Shown in pieces: positions 41,589 to 53,708 of a DNA stretch of 64,000 nucleotides. The notes beneath the pieces were generated by a model. The model made no database searches. It saw nothing but the letters and a program-made list of their open reading frames with translations, and had not been told where the DNA came from. The stretch's first letter is position 1. Each line of letters begins with the position of its first letter. The translations under genes and the position numbers were made by a program. Source of the stretch: Terribacillus sp. FSL K6-0262 (lineage in GTDB: Bacteria > Bacillota > Bacilli > Bacillales > Amphibacillaceae); the NCBI RefSeq assembly GCF_037977385.1, contig NZ_CP150277.1:2581001-2645000 (forward strand), written 5' to 3'.

Positions 41589-42598
41589 ATACAAAACCGG
41601 TAATTGGTATTACGATGGGCGATGCAGCTGGAATCGGTCCGGAAATCATTGTGAAAGCATTGATGGATGAGGAAATATACGGGGAAAGTCAGCCGATTGT
41701 CATCGGGGATGCAAAGATATTGAAGCGCGCTTTGGGGATTGTGGGATCAAATGCAGAAATCAATAGTATAGAAGAAGTCAGTCAAGCGAAAAATGAATTC
41801 AATGTCATAGATGTAGTTGACCTTGACGTGCTTCCGGAGGATTTGGCATTCGGGGAGGTTTCTGCACTGGCGGGTGATGCTGCATACAAATATTTGGAGA
41901 AGGCAGTCGCTTTAGCCAAAGCAAAAGAGATTGATTCTATATGTACAGCTCCGCTGAATAAAGAAGCGCTTCATAAAGGCGGGCATCTTTACCCTGGGCA
42001 TACAGAAATCCTGGCGGCGCTTACCGATACAGAGGATTTTTCCATGATGCTGACGACACCGAATCTCAAGGTGATTCACTTGACGACCCACGTCGGTTTA
42101 ATAGAAGCGATTAATCGGATAAATCCTGACAGGACTTATAAAGTGCTGAAGCTAGCACATGATACCCTGACAGCGGCAGGGAAGGAACGGCCGAAAATTG
42201 CTGTCTGCGGTATTAACCCGCATGCGGGAGAGAATGGTCTGTTTGGTAATGGGGAAGAAGAGGAGAAGCTTGTGCCTGGTATACAGAAAGCTCGCGAAGA
42301 GGGCATCGATGCCTCGGGACCTTATCCTGCCGATACTTTGTTCTTCCGGGCTGGCCGGGGTGATTTTGATATCGTTGTCGCTTGTTACCATGATCAGGGA
42401 CATGCCCCGATAAAAGTGATGGGTATCGAAGACGGCGTCAATATCACCGTTGGACTCAAGGGCGGGATCATTCGCACCTCGGTGGATCACGGAACAGCAT
42501 TTGATATTGCAGGTAAGAATATTGCGGATTCGAAAAGCATGAAGGCTGCAATTACTGCAGCTGTCGAATTAGCGCCTAAACGTGATATGCAGACCTGA
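41585..42598 (+). CDS. pdxA2: PdxA2-type 4-phospho-acid-sugar dehydrogenase
   Basis: This 337-residue protein of the isocitrate-dehydrogenase-like PdxA family has the start PVIGITMGDAAGIGPEI, the metal-binding histidine in HLYPGHTE and the second metal site in CYHDQGHAPIKV. PdxA itself acts in vitamin B6 synthesis. Paralogues placed next to DUF1537 kinases oxidise and decarboxylate D-threonate-4-phosphate to dihydroxyacetone phosphate. The ATGA overlap with the kinase indicates coupled translation. The B6 role is unlikely because Bacillus makes PLP with PdxST. Confidence 0.9.
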   Translation: MNTKPVIGITMGDAAGIGPEIIVKALMDEEIYGESQPIVIGDAKILKRALGIVGSNAEINSIEEVSQAKNEFNVIDVVDLDVLPEDLAFGEVSALAGDAAYKYLEKAVALAKAKEIDSICTAPLNKEALHKGGHLYPGHTEILAALTDTEDFSMMLTTPNLKVIHLTTHVGLIEAINRINPDRTYKVLKLAHDTLTAAGKERPKIAVCGINPHAGENGLFGNGEEEEKLVPGIQKAREEGIDASGPYPADTLFFRAGRGDFDIVVACYHDQGHAPIKVMGIEDGVNITVGLKGGIIRTSVDHGTAFDIAGKNIADSKSMKAAITAAVELAPKRDMQT

Positions 42599-42614
42599 AA
42601 AATGTAGTGCCGAC

Positions 42615-42648
42615 AAAAAAGAATCTTCTTTTGGAAGATTCTTTTTTG
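42615..42648 (+). terminator. terminator after pdxA2
   Basis: AAAAAAGAATCTTC pairs with GAAGATTCTTTTTT around a short loop. Confidence 0.92.
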
Positions 42649-42701
42649 TGTCTGAAAGTATTTGCAGGATGTCAATAACAGAAGTTTTTTATCGAAATCA
42701 T

Positions 42702-42715
42702 TGGAAGCGATTGCA
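42702..42715. promoter_or_regulatory. weak cre-like site in the MATE upstream region
   Basis: TGGAAGCGATTGCA matches the cre consensus at 12 of 14 positions. The 280-base gap also holds the MATE promoter. I see no gene in it. Confidence 0.25.
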
Positions 42716-42813
42716 AAAATACCTGATGGAATGATGATTTTTTTAGTAAAAAGCGTTTGTTTACTGCTGGCCGGGGTATATAAAATAATTTTTGGCTTTT
42801 TTAAACAAAGCCC

Positions 42814-42844
42814 TTTACATTCTCAAAAAAAGGATTAATATAGA
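42814..42844 (+). promoter_or_regulatory. promoter of the MATE gene
   Basis: TTTACA with TATAGA 19 bases later (overlapping alternatives at 16-17), 36 bases before the start codon. Confidence 0.4.
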
Positions 42845-42879
42845 GTGAGTTTGATTTTAAACGAAAAGGAGAATGTCTG

Positions 42880-44244
42880 TTGGGTAATCCAACTTCTACA
42901 TCTGAGCAAACGTTGTTTCGTATCTCTTGGCCACTGTTTATTGAATTGGCCCTTCATATGGGAATGGGTATCGTTGCTACACTGATGCTGAGTCATTACT
43001 CAGATTTAGCTGCTGCCGGAGTCGGCGTAGCCAATCAGCTGATTAGCATTTTTATTTTGGTTTTTAACGTCACGTCTATTGCCTCCATGATCATCATCGG
43101 CCAGAAGCTCGGTGCGGAAGATTTGGCGCATGCCCGGCAGACAGCCCGGACAGCATTCGGCATGAACTTCTGGTTCGGTTTGATCGTTTCTGCTGTCGTC
43201 GTATTGTTCGGTTCAGTATTTCTTGGTTTCTTCGATTTGAAAGGTGATACGCTTGCATATGCGACTACCTTTGTGAAAATAAGCGGGGCATCTTTGTTTT
43301 TGGAATCTTTGTCCTTGACGCTGAGTGCGATCCTGCGTGCCAATGGCCGTACAAAAGTATCCATGGTCGTGGCGGTCTTGATGAATGTATTGAGTGTGAT
43401 AGGTTATATAGTAGCGATTTTTGGGTTGTTCGGTATGCCGGTGACGGGAGTTATCGGAGTATCTTGGACAATCGTCATTGCCCGTATTTTTGCGGTGGTT
43501 GTATTGTTCTACTTTGTTTCTCGTTTCTTGGCGATTCGCTTCACCGGAACGAATCTGATCAAGATGCATGTGAAAGATATCAAGGATATCCTTGTCATCG
43601 GTGTGCCATCAGCGGCGGAAAATCTTTCTTACCAGTATTCCCAAATTGTCATCACGGCAATCGTGGCGAATTTCGGGGATGCTTCCCTGGCAGCGCGTGT
43701 GTATATCAATAATATTTCCATGCTCTGCTATTTGTTCACCATGTCCATTGCCGAAGGTACGCAGCTGCTTGTGTCCCGCTATATCGGAGGCGGGCAGTTC
43801 GATAGGGCGCTGAAGCGCGGATTGCGCACTTTGAAGATTGCCATGATTGCATCTTTCATTGTTTCCATGGCCTTCGCTTTGACAGGTGCGCCCATCCTGC
43901 AAATGTTCACCGAAGATCCCGCTATTTTAGCGGTAGGGATCCCGATTCTTTGGGCGGTCGCGTTCACCGAACCTGGCCGCGCGATGAATATTGTGTTAAT
44001 GAGCTCCCTTAAATCGGCAGGTGATGCAAAATTCCCTGCTGTCATCGGTGTCATCAGCATGTGGGGGGGTGCTGTACTCTTCAGCTATATACTGGGCGTA
44101 TCCTTCGGTCTCGGATTGCTTGGAGTCTGGATTGCAATGGGGATCGATGAATGGTTCCGCGGGATATTTGCTTATCGCAGATGGCGTTCCCGTCCTTGGG
44201 AAAAGAAAGCACAAGCAGCAGTCCCGGAAACTGCTCTAACATGA
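42880..44244 (+). CDS. MATE-family efflux transporter
   Basis: This 454-residue protein with twelve predicted membrane helices in two repeats has the MATE-type start LFRISWPLFIELAL and the loop MIIIGQKLGAED. The second repeat begins near residue 240 (VIGVPSAAENLSYQYSQ). It uses a Na+ or H+ gradient to expel cationic compounds. Translation starts at TTG 42880 after AAAAGGAGAATG. It stands alone between two terminators, and its substrates are unknown. Confidence 0.92.
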   Translation: MGNPTSTSEQTLFRISWPLFIELALHMGMGIVATLMLSHYSDLAAAGVGVANQLISIFILVFNVTSIASMIIIGQKLGAEDLAHARQTARTAFGMNFWFGLIVSAVVVLFGSVFLGFFDLKGDTLAYATTFVKISGASLFLESLSLTLSAILRANGRTKVSMVVAVLMNVLSVIGYIVAIFGLFGMPVTGVIGVSWTIVIARIFAVVVLFYFVSRFLAIRFTGTNLIKMHVKDIKDILVIGVPSAAENLSYQYSQIVITAIVANFGDASLAARVYINNISMLCYLFTMSIAEGTQLLVSRYIGGGQFDRALKRGLRTLKIAMIASFIVSMAFALTGAPILQMFTEDPAILAVGIPILWAVAFTEPGRAMNIVLMSSLKSAGDAKFPAVIGVISMWGGAVLFSYILGVSFGLGLLGVWIAMGIDEWFRGIFAYRRWRSRPWEKKAQAAVPETALT

Positions 44245-44253
44245 TTATAGAAG

Positions 44254-44283
44254 AAAGGCATCGACTTCAGGTCGGTGCCTTTT
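44254..44283 (+). terminator. terminator after the MATE gene
   Basis: AAAGGCATCGAC pairs with GTCGGTGCCTTT (one G-T pair), followed by a short T run. Confidence 0.88.
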
Positions 44284-44345
44284 TGTTATGAAAATGTTAA
44301 GTTAAATAAATATATGAATAAATTGTTTTTTTCGGTTGATTTAAG

Positions 44346-44374
44346 TTGAATGTAGAGGGTCTTACTGTTATGAT
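44346..44374 (+). promoter_or_regulatory. cggR-gapA operon promoter
   Basis: TTGAAT and TATGAT are spaced by 17 bases. The CggR operator lies immediately downstream of the predicted start. Confidence 0.65.
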
Positions 44375-44406
44375 AATCCTGCAAGAGGAATTTTTTTTAT
44401 AGCAAG

Positions 44407-44441
44407 TGGGACAATATATGACATACCGGGACATTTTTGAC
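44407..44441. promoter_or_regulatory. CggR operator
   Basis: TGGGAC-N6-TGAC-N4-CGGGAC-N5-TGAC reproduces the tandem CGGGAC/TGTC arrangement known for Bacillus CggR, with the two GGGAC blocks 20 bases apart. CggR bound here blocks transcription until fructose-1,6-bisphosphate accumulates. Confidence 0.85.
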
Positions 44442-44472
44442 CCATTTGGCTTTAGTAAAGAAGGGGTATGTT

Positions 44473-45504
44473 ATGCGATCAATAATTGATCTACAAAAAA
44501 AGCTTTTCCCTGATGTCCTGACAATTATGCAGCGAAGATACGGCATCCTGCAATTCGTTAAGACAATGGGACCGCTGGGACGTCGCACCCTTGCTGAAAA
44601 CATGAATCTTGCAGAACGGGTAGTCAGAGGTGAAATCGAGTTCCTGCAGAACCAAGGATTGATCTACACGACGACAAAAGGAGTGCAGATCACCGAGGAT
44701 GGACTTGAAGTTCACGAGCAATTGAAAGCTTTTATGCTTGAAGCCTCTGAAATAAGTGTTTTGGAACAGCGTGTCCGGGAAACACTAGGAATAGATAATT
44801 GTATTGTCGTCCCCGGTAATAGTGATACCCAGGATTGGGTAAAACAAGAGATGGGAAAACGGTGTGCCCAGCTTCTGGAAGGGATGCTGCATCCGAACTA
44901 CACGGTTGCAGTGACGGGAGGCACCACGATGGCAGCGCTGGCAGCAGCGATGCCGCCGATACATACAGCTGAGAATGTCATGTTCGTGCCTGCACGCGGA
45001 GGTATCGGCGAGCAGGTGGAAAACGAAGCGAATACGATTTGTGCGGCCATGGCAAAACGTGCCAGAAGTCAGTACAGACTGCTGTATGTTCCTGATCCGA
45101 TCGGGGAAGAATCTTATCAGACAATTATCGAAGAGCCTTCCGTCAAGGAAGTCCTGTCCATCATCAACCGTTCGAATGTGGTCATCCACGGTATCGGTGA
45201 CGCCATGACGATGGCGAAACGGAGACGGACGCCTGCACCGCTTGTTGCGAAAATCCAAAGTGGTGTCGCAGTAAGTGAGGCATTTGGTTATTACTTCGAT
45301 GCTGAGGGGAATGTGGTCCATCGTGTACGGACGGTCGGATTGCAGCTTGAGGACTTGGATAAAGCAGAACATGTAATAGCTATTGCAGGCGGTGCCTCGA
45401 AAGCTCGTGCAATCGCCTCATATTTCAAACTGGGACAGAACAATATCCTGGTGACCGATGAGGCGGCAGCGAACCAGTTAATAAAGGATCATCAGACCCT
45501 TTAA
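44473..45504 (+). CDS. cggR: central glycolytic genes regulator CggR
   Basis: This 343-residue SorC/DeoR-family repressor has an N-terminal winged helix (about residues 28-75, MGPLGRRTLAENMNLAERVVRGE) and a sugar-phosphate-binding domain from about residue 90, containing VTGGTTMAALA and IVIAIAGGASKA-like segments. It represses itself and the five downstream glycolytic genes, with fructose-1,6-bisphosphate as inducer. ATG 44473 follows AAGAAGGGG. An in-frame ATG at 44437 lies inside the operator and is rejected. Length fits the 340-residue B. subtilis protein. Confidence 0.96.
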   Translation: MRSIIDLQKKLFPDVLTIMQRRYGILQFVKTMGPLGRRTLAENMNLAERVVRGEIEFLQNQGLIYTTTKGVQITEDGLEVHEQLKAFMLEASEISVLEQRVRETLGIDNCIVVPGNSDTQDWVKQEMGKRCAQLLEGMLHPNYTVAVTGGTTMAALAAAMPPIHTAENVMFVPARGGIGEQVENEANTICAAMAKRARSQYRLLYVPDPIGEESYQTIIEEPSVKEVLSIINRSNVVIHGIGDAMTMAKRRRTPAPLVAKIQSGVAVSEAFGYYFDAEGNVVHRVRTVGLQLEDLDKAEHVIAIAGGASKARAIASYFKLGQNNILVTDEAAANQLIKDHQTL

Positions 45505-46542
<1,038 letters not shown>

Positions 46543-46562
46543 TTGTAAATAAGCAATGGTAG

Positions 46563-46597
46563 AAAGGGAGGGAGGAGCACCTCCCTCCCTTTTGGCC
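46563..46597 (+). terminator. hairpin between gapA and pgk
   Basis: AAAGGGAGGGAGG pairs with CCTCCCTCCCTTT, followed by only four T residues then GG. It is probably a partial terminator or mRNA-end stabiliser, giving gapA more transcript than pgk. Confidence 0.7.
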
Positions 46598-46681
46598 TAT
46601 GCCTGTTCTTCTTATCTGCCAATCGCGAATGCATATAAGGGTACAGATACATAGGTAACAAGTATTCGAGGAGGCGTAGAT

Positions 46682-47863
46682 ATGAACAAGAAATCAATCC
46701 GCGATATCGATGTGGCTGGCAAGAAGGTTTTCTGCCGTGTGGATTTCAACGTTCCAATGGAAAATGGCACCGTGACCGATGATACACGGATCAAGGCTGC
46801 CCTTCCGACAATCAAGCATCTTGTCGAGCAAGGTGCAAAAGTGATCCTGGCAAGCCACCTTGGCCGCCCGAAAGGCGAAGTGAAGGAAGACTTGCGTTTG
46901 GATCCCGTGGCACAGCGTCTGAGCGACTTGCTGGATAAGGAAGTCGCAAAAGTGGATCAAGTGCATGGTGAAGAAGTGAACCAAGCCGTAGCAAGCCTTG
47001 CTGATGGCGATGTACTTCTTATCGAGAACGTCCGCTTCGAGCCGGGTGAAGAAAAGAATGATCCGGAATTGGCAAAAGCATTTGCTTCCTTGGCTGATGT
47101 TTATGTGAATGATGCTTTCGGCGCTGCACACCGTGCGCATGCTTCCACTGCAGGCATTGCGGAGCATCTCCCGGCAGTAGCTGGTCTTTTGCTTGAACGT
47201 GAATTGGAAGTGCTGGGTAAAGCGCTATCTGATCCGGAACGTCCATTTACCGCAATCATCGGCGGGGCGAAAGTCAAAGACAAAATCGGTGTCATCGATA
47301 ACTTGCTCGACAAAGTCGACAACTTGATCATCGGCGGCGGCCTTTCTTATACTTTCGTGAAAGCACGCGGTTTCGAAATCGGAAAATCCTTGCTGGAAGA
47401 AGATAAAATCGAGTTGGCGAAGGAATTCATGCAGAAGGCAAAAGACAAAGGCGTCAACATGGTGATGCCTGTCGATGTCATCGTAGCAGATGACTTCTCC
47501 GAGGATGCAAACAAGCGTGAAGTAAGTATCGAAGAAATCCCTGCAGATTGGGAAGCACTTGATATCGGACCGAAAACACGCGAAAAATACAAACAAATCG
47601 TCCAAGATTCCAAATTGATCATCTGGAACGGACCAATGGGCGTATTCGAGCTTAACGCGTTCTCCGGCGGTACGAAAGCAGTCGGTGAAGCACTGGCCGA
47701 AGGGGAAGGATTCTCCATCATCGGCGGCGGTGACTCAGCTGCAGCTGTAGAGAAATTCGGCCTGGCGGACAAAATGGATCATATCTCCACAGGCGGCGGA
47801 GCCAGCCTTGAATTCATGGAAGGTAAAGAACTTCCTGGCGTAGCTGCACTGGACGATAAATAA
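46682..47863 (+). CDS. pgk: phosphoglycerate kinase
   Basis: This 393-residue two-lobed kinase has the N-terminal substrate site [21 protein letters not shown], and the C-terminal nucleotide loop GGGDSAAAV. It makes ATP and 3-phosphoglycerate from 1,3-bisphosphoglycerate. The start follows GAGGAGG. It is the third gene of the glycolytic operon, 21 bases before tpiA. Confidence 0.98.
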   Translation: MNKKSIRDIDVAGKKVFCRVDFNVPMENGTVTDDTRIKAALPTIKHLVEQGAKVILASHLGRPKGEVKEDLRLDPVAQRLSDLLDKEVAKVDQVHGEEVNQAVASLADGDVLLIENVRFEPGEEKNDPELAKAFASLADVYVNDAFGAAHRAHASTAGIAEHLPAVAGLLLERELEVLGKALSDPERPFTAIIGGAKVKDKIGVIDNLLDKVDNLIIGGGLSYTFVKARGFEIGKSLLEEDKIELAKEFMQKAKDKGVNMVMPVDVIVADDFSEDANKREVSIEEIPADWEALDIGPKTREKYKQIVQDSKLIIWNGPMGVFELNAFSGGTKAVGEALAEGEGFSIIGGGDSAAAVEKFGLADKMDHISTGGGASLEFMEGKELPGVAALDDK

Positions 47864-47884
47864 TAGACGAAGGGATGGGAAACA

Positions 47885-48643
47885 ATGCGTAAAAACGTAA
47901 TCGCAGGAAACTGGAAAATGAACAAAACAATTTCCGAAGCAAAGGAATTCATCGAAGCGACAAAAGCGAAGATTCCATCCAGTGACAAAGTGGAAGCAAT
48001 CGTTTGTTCACCAGCATTGTACTTGACTGAATTGGTGAAGCAAACAGAAGGCACAGACCTTAAGATTGCTGCTCAAACGATGCACTACGAAGAAAGCGGC
48101 GCCTTCACTGGTGAAATCAGCCCGGCAGCACTAAAAAGCATCGGCGTTGAATATGCGGTGATCGGTCACTCCGAGCGTCGTGAGTATTACAACGAAACGG
48201 ATGAATCTGTAAACAAAAAGACACATGCAGCATTGCAGCATGGCATCACTCCGATCGTCTGCATCGGTGAAACGCTTGAAGAGCGCGAAGGCGATAAAAC
48301 GAATGAAGTAGTCGGCGGCCAAGTAGAAAAAGCATTGGAAGGCCTTTCTGCTGAACAAGTAGCAAAAGTCATCCTTGCTTACGAGCCTGTATGGGCTATC
48401 GGTACCGGCAAAACTGCAACAGCACAGCAAGCGAATGAAGTCTGCACCTTCATCCGTAATGTTGTGAGTGAGAAAGTTTCCGCTGAAGCAGCTGACGCTG
48501 TACGCATCCAATACGGGGGAAGCGTAAAGCCGGCAAATGTGGATGAACTTCTTGCAGAATCAGATATCGACGGCGCTTTGGTCGGCGGTGCAAGCCTGGA
48601 AGCAGATTCCTTCCTAGCGCTTGTGGAGGCTGGTGCAAAATGA
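47885..48643 (+). CDS. tpiA: triosephosphate isomerase
   Basis: This 252-residue TIM barrel has the catalytic lysine in GNWKMN (K13 region), the electrophilic histidine in IGHSERR, the base glutamate in [11 protein letters not shown] and the phosphate loop YGGSVKP. It interconverts dihydroxyacetone phosphate and glyceraldehyde-3-phosphate. Its stop overlaps the gpmI start (ATGA). Confidence 0.98.
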   Translation: MRKNVIAGNWKMNKTISEAKEFIEATKAKIPSSDKVEAIVCSPALYLTELVKQTEGTDLKIAAQTMHYEESGAFTGEISPAALKSIGVEYAVIGHSERREYYNETDESVNKKTHAALQHGITPIVCIGETLEEREGDKTNEVVGGQVEKALEGLSAEQVAKVILAYEPVWAIGTGKTATAQQANEVCTFIRNVVSEKVSAEAADAVRIQYGGSVKPANVDELLAESDIDGALVGGASLEADSFLALVEAGAK

Positions 48644-50178
48644 GTCAGGACAAACTAGCTGCCCTTATCATCCTTGATGGATTCGGTATCCGCGATGAGG
48701 AAAAGGGTAATGCAGTGAAGCATGCCAAAAAGCCGAACTTCGACCGTTATTGGAACAAGTATCCGCATAACCAGCTTACGGCAAGCGGAGAGGCGGTTGG
48801 CTTGCCTGATGGCCAGATGGGGAATTCCGAGGTAGGTCACTTGAATATCGGTGCCGGACGCATCGTATACCAAAGCCTTACCCGTGTGAATAAATCCATC
48901 AAAGAAGGAGACTTCTATGAAAATGAAGTGCTGGTGAATGCAGTCGAGCATGCGAAAAAGAACGATAAGAGTCTGCACCTCTTCGGTCTTTTATCCAACG
49001 GCGGCGTACACAGTCACATTGATCATATGTTCGCTCTCCTTGAGCTTGCCCAAAAGCATGGATTGGAAAAAGTATACATCCACGGCTTCCTCGACGGTCG
49101 TGATGTCGGTCAGCGCAGTGCAAAGGAATTCATCGACCAGACAGAAGCGAAAATCAAGGAAATCGGGGTCGGGAAGATTGCAACGCTTACCGGACGCTAT
49201 TATTCCATGGACCGCGACAAACGCTGGGATCGTGTAAAAAAAGCGTACGATGCAATGGTTTATGGGGAAGGCCCTGCATACAAGAGCCCGTACGATGTCA
49301 TCGAAGATTCCTATAAAAATGAAATCTATGATGAATTCGTGCTTCCATCTGTCATTACAGAGGAAAACGGCGAACCGGTAGCGAAAATACAGGATGATGA
49401 TTCCATCATCTTCTATAACTTCCGTCCGGACCGTGCCATCCAGATTTCACGGACATTCGCAAACAAAGACTTCCGTGACTTTGATAGAGGCGAACATCCG
49501 CCTGTTATCAACCAGTTTGTCTGCATGACGAATTTCAGTGAGACAGTGGACGGCGATGTAGCGTACAAGCCGGTCAACTTGGATAACACAATCGGTGAAG
49601 TGCTTTCCCAGAACAATATCAAACAGCTGCGTATTGCCGAAACAGAGAAGTTCCCGCATGTGACGTTCTTCATGAGCGGCGGACGCGAAGAGAAGTTCCC
49701 TGGTGAAGATCGTATCCTGATCGACAGCCCGAAAGTTGCGACATACGACCTGAAGCCTGAAATGAGTGCATATGAAGTGACGGACGCGTTACTCGATGAC
49801 TTGGATCAGGACAAGCACCAAGCGATCATCCTGAACTTCGCCAATCCGGACATGGTTGGACACTCCGGCATGCTGGAGCCGACTGTGAAAGCAATCGAAG
49901 CAGTTGACGAATGCCTAGGCAAAATCGTCGACAAAATCATTGAAAAAGGCGGTCATGCCATCATCACGGCTGACCACGGCAACTCGGATGAAGTAGTCAC
50001 ATTGGAAGATAAACCAATGACTGCCCATACAACGAATCCGGTTCCGGTAATCGTGACGAAAGAAGGCGTCGAGCTCCGCAGCGGCGGTATCCTTGCCGAC
50101 TTGTCACCAACCCTGTTGGATCTATTGGATGTCGAGAAACCAGAAGAAATGACAGGCTCAAGCCTAATCAAAAAATAA
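48640..50178 (+). CDS. gpmI: 2,3-bisphosphoglycerate-independent phosphoglycerate mutase
   Basis: This 512-residue Mn2+-dependent alkaline-phosphatase-superfamily enzyme has the first metal site in LIILDGFG, the phospho-serine in MGNSEVGH (about S62) and the late metal ligands in [10 protein letters not shown] and [10 protein letters not shown]. It converts 3- to 2-phosphoglycerate and depends on Mn2+ and pH. Start overlaps the tpiA stop by four bases. Confidence 0.98.
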   Translation: MSQDKLAALIILDGFGIRDEEKGNAVKHAKKPNFDRYWNKYPHNQLTASGEAVGLPDGQMGNSEVGHLNIGAGRIVYQSLTRVNKSIKEGDFYENEVLVNAVEHAKKNDKSLHLFGLLSNGGVHSHIDHMFALLELAQKHGLEKVYIHGFLDGRDVGQRSAKEFIDQTEAKIKEIGVGKIATLTGRYYSMDRDKRWDRVKKAYDAMVYGEGPAYKSPYDVIEDSYKNEIYDEFVLPSVITEENGEPVAKIQDDDSIIFYNFRPDRAIQISRTFANKDFRDFDRGEHPPVINQFVCMTNFSETVDGDVAYKPVNLDNTIGEVLSQNNIKQLRIAETEKFPHVTFFMSGGREEKFPGEDRILIDSPKVATYDLKPEMSAYEVTDALLDDLDQDKHQAIILNFANPDMVGHSGMLEPTVKAIEAVDECLGKIVDKIIEKGGHAIITADHGNSDEVVTLEDKPMTAHTTNPVPVIVTKEGVELRSGGILADLSPTLLDLLDVEKPEEMTGSSLIKK

Positions 50179-50191
50179 GAGGAGAGAATGA

Positions 50192-51481
<1,290 letters not shown>

Positions 51482-51487
51482 TTCATC

Positions 51488-51524
51488 AAGAGGATGAGCG
51501 AATTTGAGCTCATCCTCTTTTTAT
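51488..51524 (+). terminator. terminator after eno
   Basis: AAGAGGATGAGC pairs with GCTCATCCTCTT, followed by five T residues. Confidence 0.93.
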
Positions 51525-51652
51525 ATGCAAATACATTTCCGTTGCTTTAGTAAACAAGGGGCGGTATCATGAAAATGGAAAGCGTTTTCAAACATAAATG
51601 GAAGGATCATTGTAAGCATATCCAAAAGCTTATTGAGTTAAGGAGGAATCGC

Positions 51653-52396
51653 ATGTCAAATCAGTTTCCGGTATTGAAGGGTGCGGAGGCATTTTACTAT
51701 GAGGGAAATGAAATAGGGATTCTCCTATCCCATGGTTTTACAGGATCCACCCAGAGTATGCGCCCATTGGGAGAGGCGTATGCCAAAGCAGGCTACACTG
51801 TCTGCGGTCCGCGGCTTTACGGGCATGGGACGCATTATGAAGATATGGAACAAACCTCTCATGAGGACTGGATAGCATCCGTTGAAGAGGGCTATCATTG
51901 GCTGAAGGAGCGATGTGACACAATCTTTGTTACCGGGCTGTCAATGGGAGGCACGCTGTCTTTATATATGGCAGAGAATCATCCTGATATCCGTGCCATC
52001 ATTCCAATCAATGCAGCTGTATCGGTGCCATCGATGGAGAGTGTGCACGAGCTGCAAGATGTAAGATTTCTGGATGCAATCGGTTCTGACATCAAAAAAA
52101 CCGGAATAAAAGAGCTAGCTTATGAAAAGACTCCTGTGCGATCTGTTAAGGAAATACTGCAGTTAATGGAAGCGGTTAAAAGGGATCTTTCCAAGGTGAC
52201 ATGTCCAGCGCTCATCTTTGTTTCCGATGAAGATCATGTAGTCCCTCCAGTCAATGCCAAACTCATTCACGATGCAATCGGGTCTGAGAGAAAAGCAATA
52301 TATCCTTTGCATGATAGCTATCATGTTGCCACCCTTGATCATGATCAGCAAATCATTATAGATAAAACCCTTGCATTCATTGAGGGGAATTTATGA
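51653..52396 (+). CDS. carboxylesterase (Est30-like alpha/beta hydrolase), first copy
   Basis: This 247-residue serine esterase has the oxyanion HGFTGS near residue 24, the nucleophile in GLSMGG (about S95), the aspartate in SDEDHVVPP and the histidine in DSYHVAT. Est30-type enzymes cleave short-chain carboxyl esters in the cytoplasm; the biological substrate is unknown. ATG 51653 is taken because AAGGAGGAATCGC precedes it. Two earlier in-frame ATG codons lack a ribosome-binding site. A paralogue lies beside secG at 63137. Confidence 0.9.
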   Translation: MSNQFPVLKGAEAFYYEGNEIGILLSHGFTGSTQSMRPLGEAYAKAGYTVCGPRLYGHGTHYEDMEQTSHEDWIASVEEGYHWLKERCDTIFVTGLSMGGTLSLYMAENHPDIRAIIPINAAVSVPSMESVHELQDVRFLDAIGSDIKKTGIKELAYEKTPVRSVKEILQLMEAVKRDLSKVTCPALIFVSDEDHVVPPVNAKLIHDAIGSERKAIYPLHDSYHVATLDHDQQIIIDKTLAFIEGNL

Positions 52397-52447
52397 TTTT
52401 ATTTTCCATGCGTTTTTTATAAGCAGGGGCCGAAAGCAATTATTTCG

Positions 52448-52477
52448 AGGATGAGCAGAGCTGCTCATTCTTTTTTG
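52448..52477 (+). terminator. terminator after the first esterase
   Basis: GGATGAGCAG pairs with CTGCTCATTC around a two-base centre, followed by six T residues. Confidence 0.85.
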
Positions 52478-52584
52478 TGTGATAAAAGCTATGCAATTCT
52501 AAAAGATATTCTTTTCGTTCCGTATCCAATAATAGAAAAGAGGCTTTTACAGTGTTTTCGATTCTTTATGAAGCAAAACACTTG

Positions 52585-52614
52585 TTGACCTGACAGACAG
52601 GCTGATAATATAGA
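52585..52614 (+). promoter_or_regulatory. promoter of the short-chain dehydrogenase gene
   Basis: TTGACC and TATAGA are spaced by 18 bases, 36 bases before the ATG. Confidence 0.6.
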
Positions 52615-52649
52615 GCGAATGGGTTCATATAAGGAGGAATACATATAAC

Positions 52650-53366
52650 ATGGCACAATCATTACAAGGAAAACGAGCTATCATTACAGGCGGCGGACGT
52701 GGTATCGGACGCGCCTTGGCAGAGGCATTGGCAGCTGAGGGTGCCCATATCGGCTTGATCGGCCGTACGGAAGAACATGTAAAAGCAGTAGCGGAAGGAC
52801 TTGAAAACAAGGTCAAGACAGCTTATGCAGCAGCGGATGTTTCCAGCCTGGACGAGGTCACTGCAGCAATCGATAAGCTGAAAGGAGAGCTTGGCGGAGT
52901 TGATATCCTCATCAATAATGCCGGCATCGCGAAGTTTGGCGGATTCCTGGACCTTGATCCAGAGGAATGGAAACAAATCATCGATGTGAACCTGATGGGT
53001 GTTTACAATGTCACTCGCGCGGTACTTCCGGATTTGATCGAACAGCAATCCGGTGACATCATCAATATTTCATCCACTGCCGGCCAGAAAGGAGCACCAG
53101 CTACCAGTGCGTATAGTGCATCGAAGTTCGGTGTCCTTGGTTTGACTGAATCCCTGGCAATGGAAGTACGCAAGCATAATATCCGTGTAACTGCCCTGAC
53201 ACCAAGTACAGTGGCAACTGATTTGGCATATGAAAATAAACTGACTGACGGAAACCCCGAAAAAGTCATGCAGCCAGAGGATATTGCCGAATTTGTTGTG
53301 GCACAGCTGAAATTGAATAGTCGTACATTCATTAAATCCGCCGGCTTGTGGTCCACTAATCCATAA
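52650..53366 (+). CDS. short-chain dehydrogenase/reductase (FabG-like)
   Basis: This 238-residue classical SDR has the cofactor motif TGGGRGIG at residues 13-20, the NNAG segment near 89, the catalytic serine in NISSTAG, and YSASK with tyrosine and lysine near 150-154. It reduces a keto group or oxidises an alcohol with NAD(P)H. It resembles 3-oxoacyl-ACP reductases, but it is not in a fatty-acid operon, so the natural substrate is open. The start follows AAGGAGG. It is monocistronic between its own promoter and terminator. Confidence 0.88.
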   Translation: MAQSLQGKRAIITGGGRGIGRALAEALAAEGAHIGLIGRTEEHVKAVAEGLENKVKTAYAAADVSSLDEVTAAIDKLKGELGGVDILINNAGIAKFGGFLDLDPEEWKQIIDVNLMGVYNVTRAVLPDLIEQQSGDIINISSTAGQKGAPATSAYSASKFGVLGLTESLAMEVRKHNIRVTALTPSTVATDLAYENKLTDGNPEKVMQPEDIAEFVVAQLKLNSRTFIKSAGLWSTNP

Positions 53367-53374
53367 TAGCTTGC

Positions 53375-53417
53375 AACGGGACATTCGATCATTTGATCAT
53401 CGAATGTCCCGTTTTTA
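53375..53417 (+). terminator. terminator after the short-chain dehydrogenase
   Basis: AACGGGACATTCGAT and its exact complement form a 15-bp stem with a nine-base loop, followed by five T residues. Confidence 0.93.
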
Positions 53418-53570
53418 TTTTGGGAAGGTGGCTGTATCATCCGTTTGGACTCAAACATCAGTGACTCTATTCAAATAGCCGGCATTCGAATGTATAAGAC
53501 ATTCAGAATATACCATCCATACGTTTGAGCAAGTTTATGAAATCAGCGACTGATTTCCGATGTTTTCATT

Positions 53571-53693
53571 CTAGTCCTTGTCTTCGGAATCCTTGAGAGG
53601 GCGTTCAATCTTTTCTTTCTTCATATGATCGTACAGAAGTTTTGTCGATGGGCAATCCCCCTGATCTACAGGTATTTCTAAAGCACGGTTTAC
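53571..53693 (-). pseudogene. possible 3' gene fragment downstream of bla
   Basis: A minus-strand frame of 40 codons reads as ordinary protein (ALEIPVDQGDCPSTK, then a lysine/glutamate-rich tail) and ends in TAG at 53571. It has no start codon or ribosome-binding site and is preceded in frame by a TAG. It is in the same frame as bla but two stops beyond it. It may be the end of a lost gene. I do not recognise it. The rest of 53418-53708 shows no gene. Confidence 0.3.
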
Positions 53694-53708
53694 GCTCTAA
53701 TATCCCTT

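Noticed and set aside
44377..44400. Attenuator before cggR (short stem then eight T residues)
   Set aside because: The stem TCCT/AGGA is only four base pairs, too weak for intrinsic termination.
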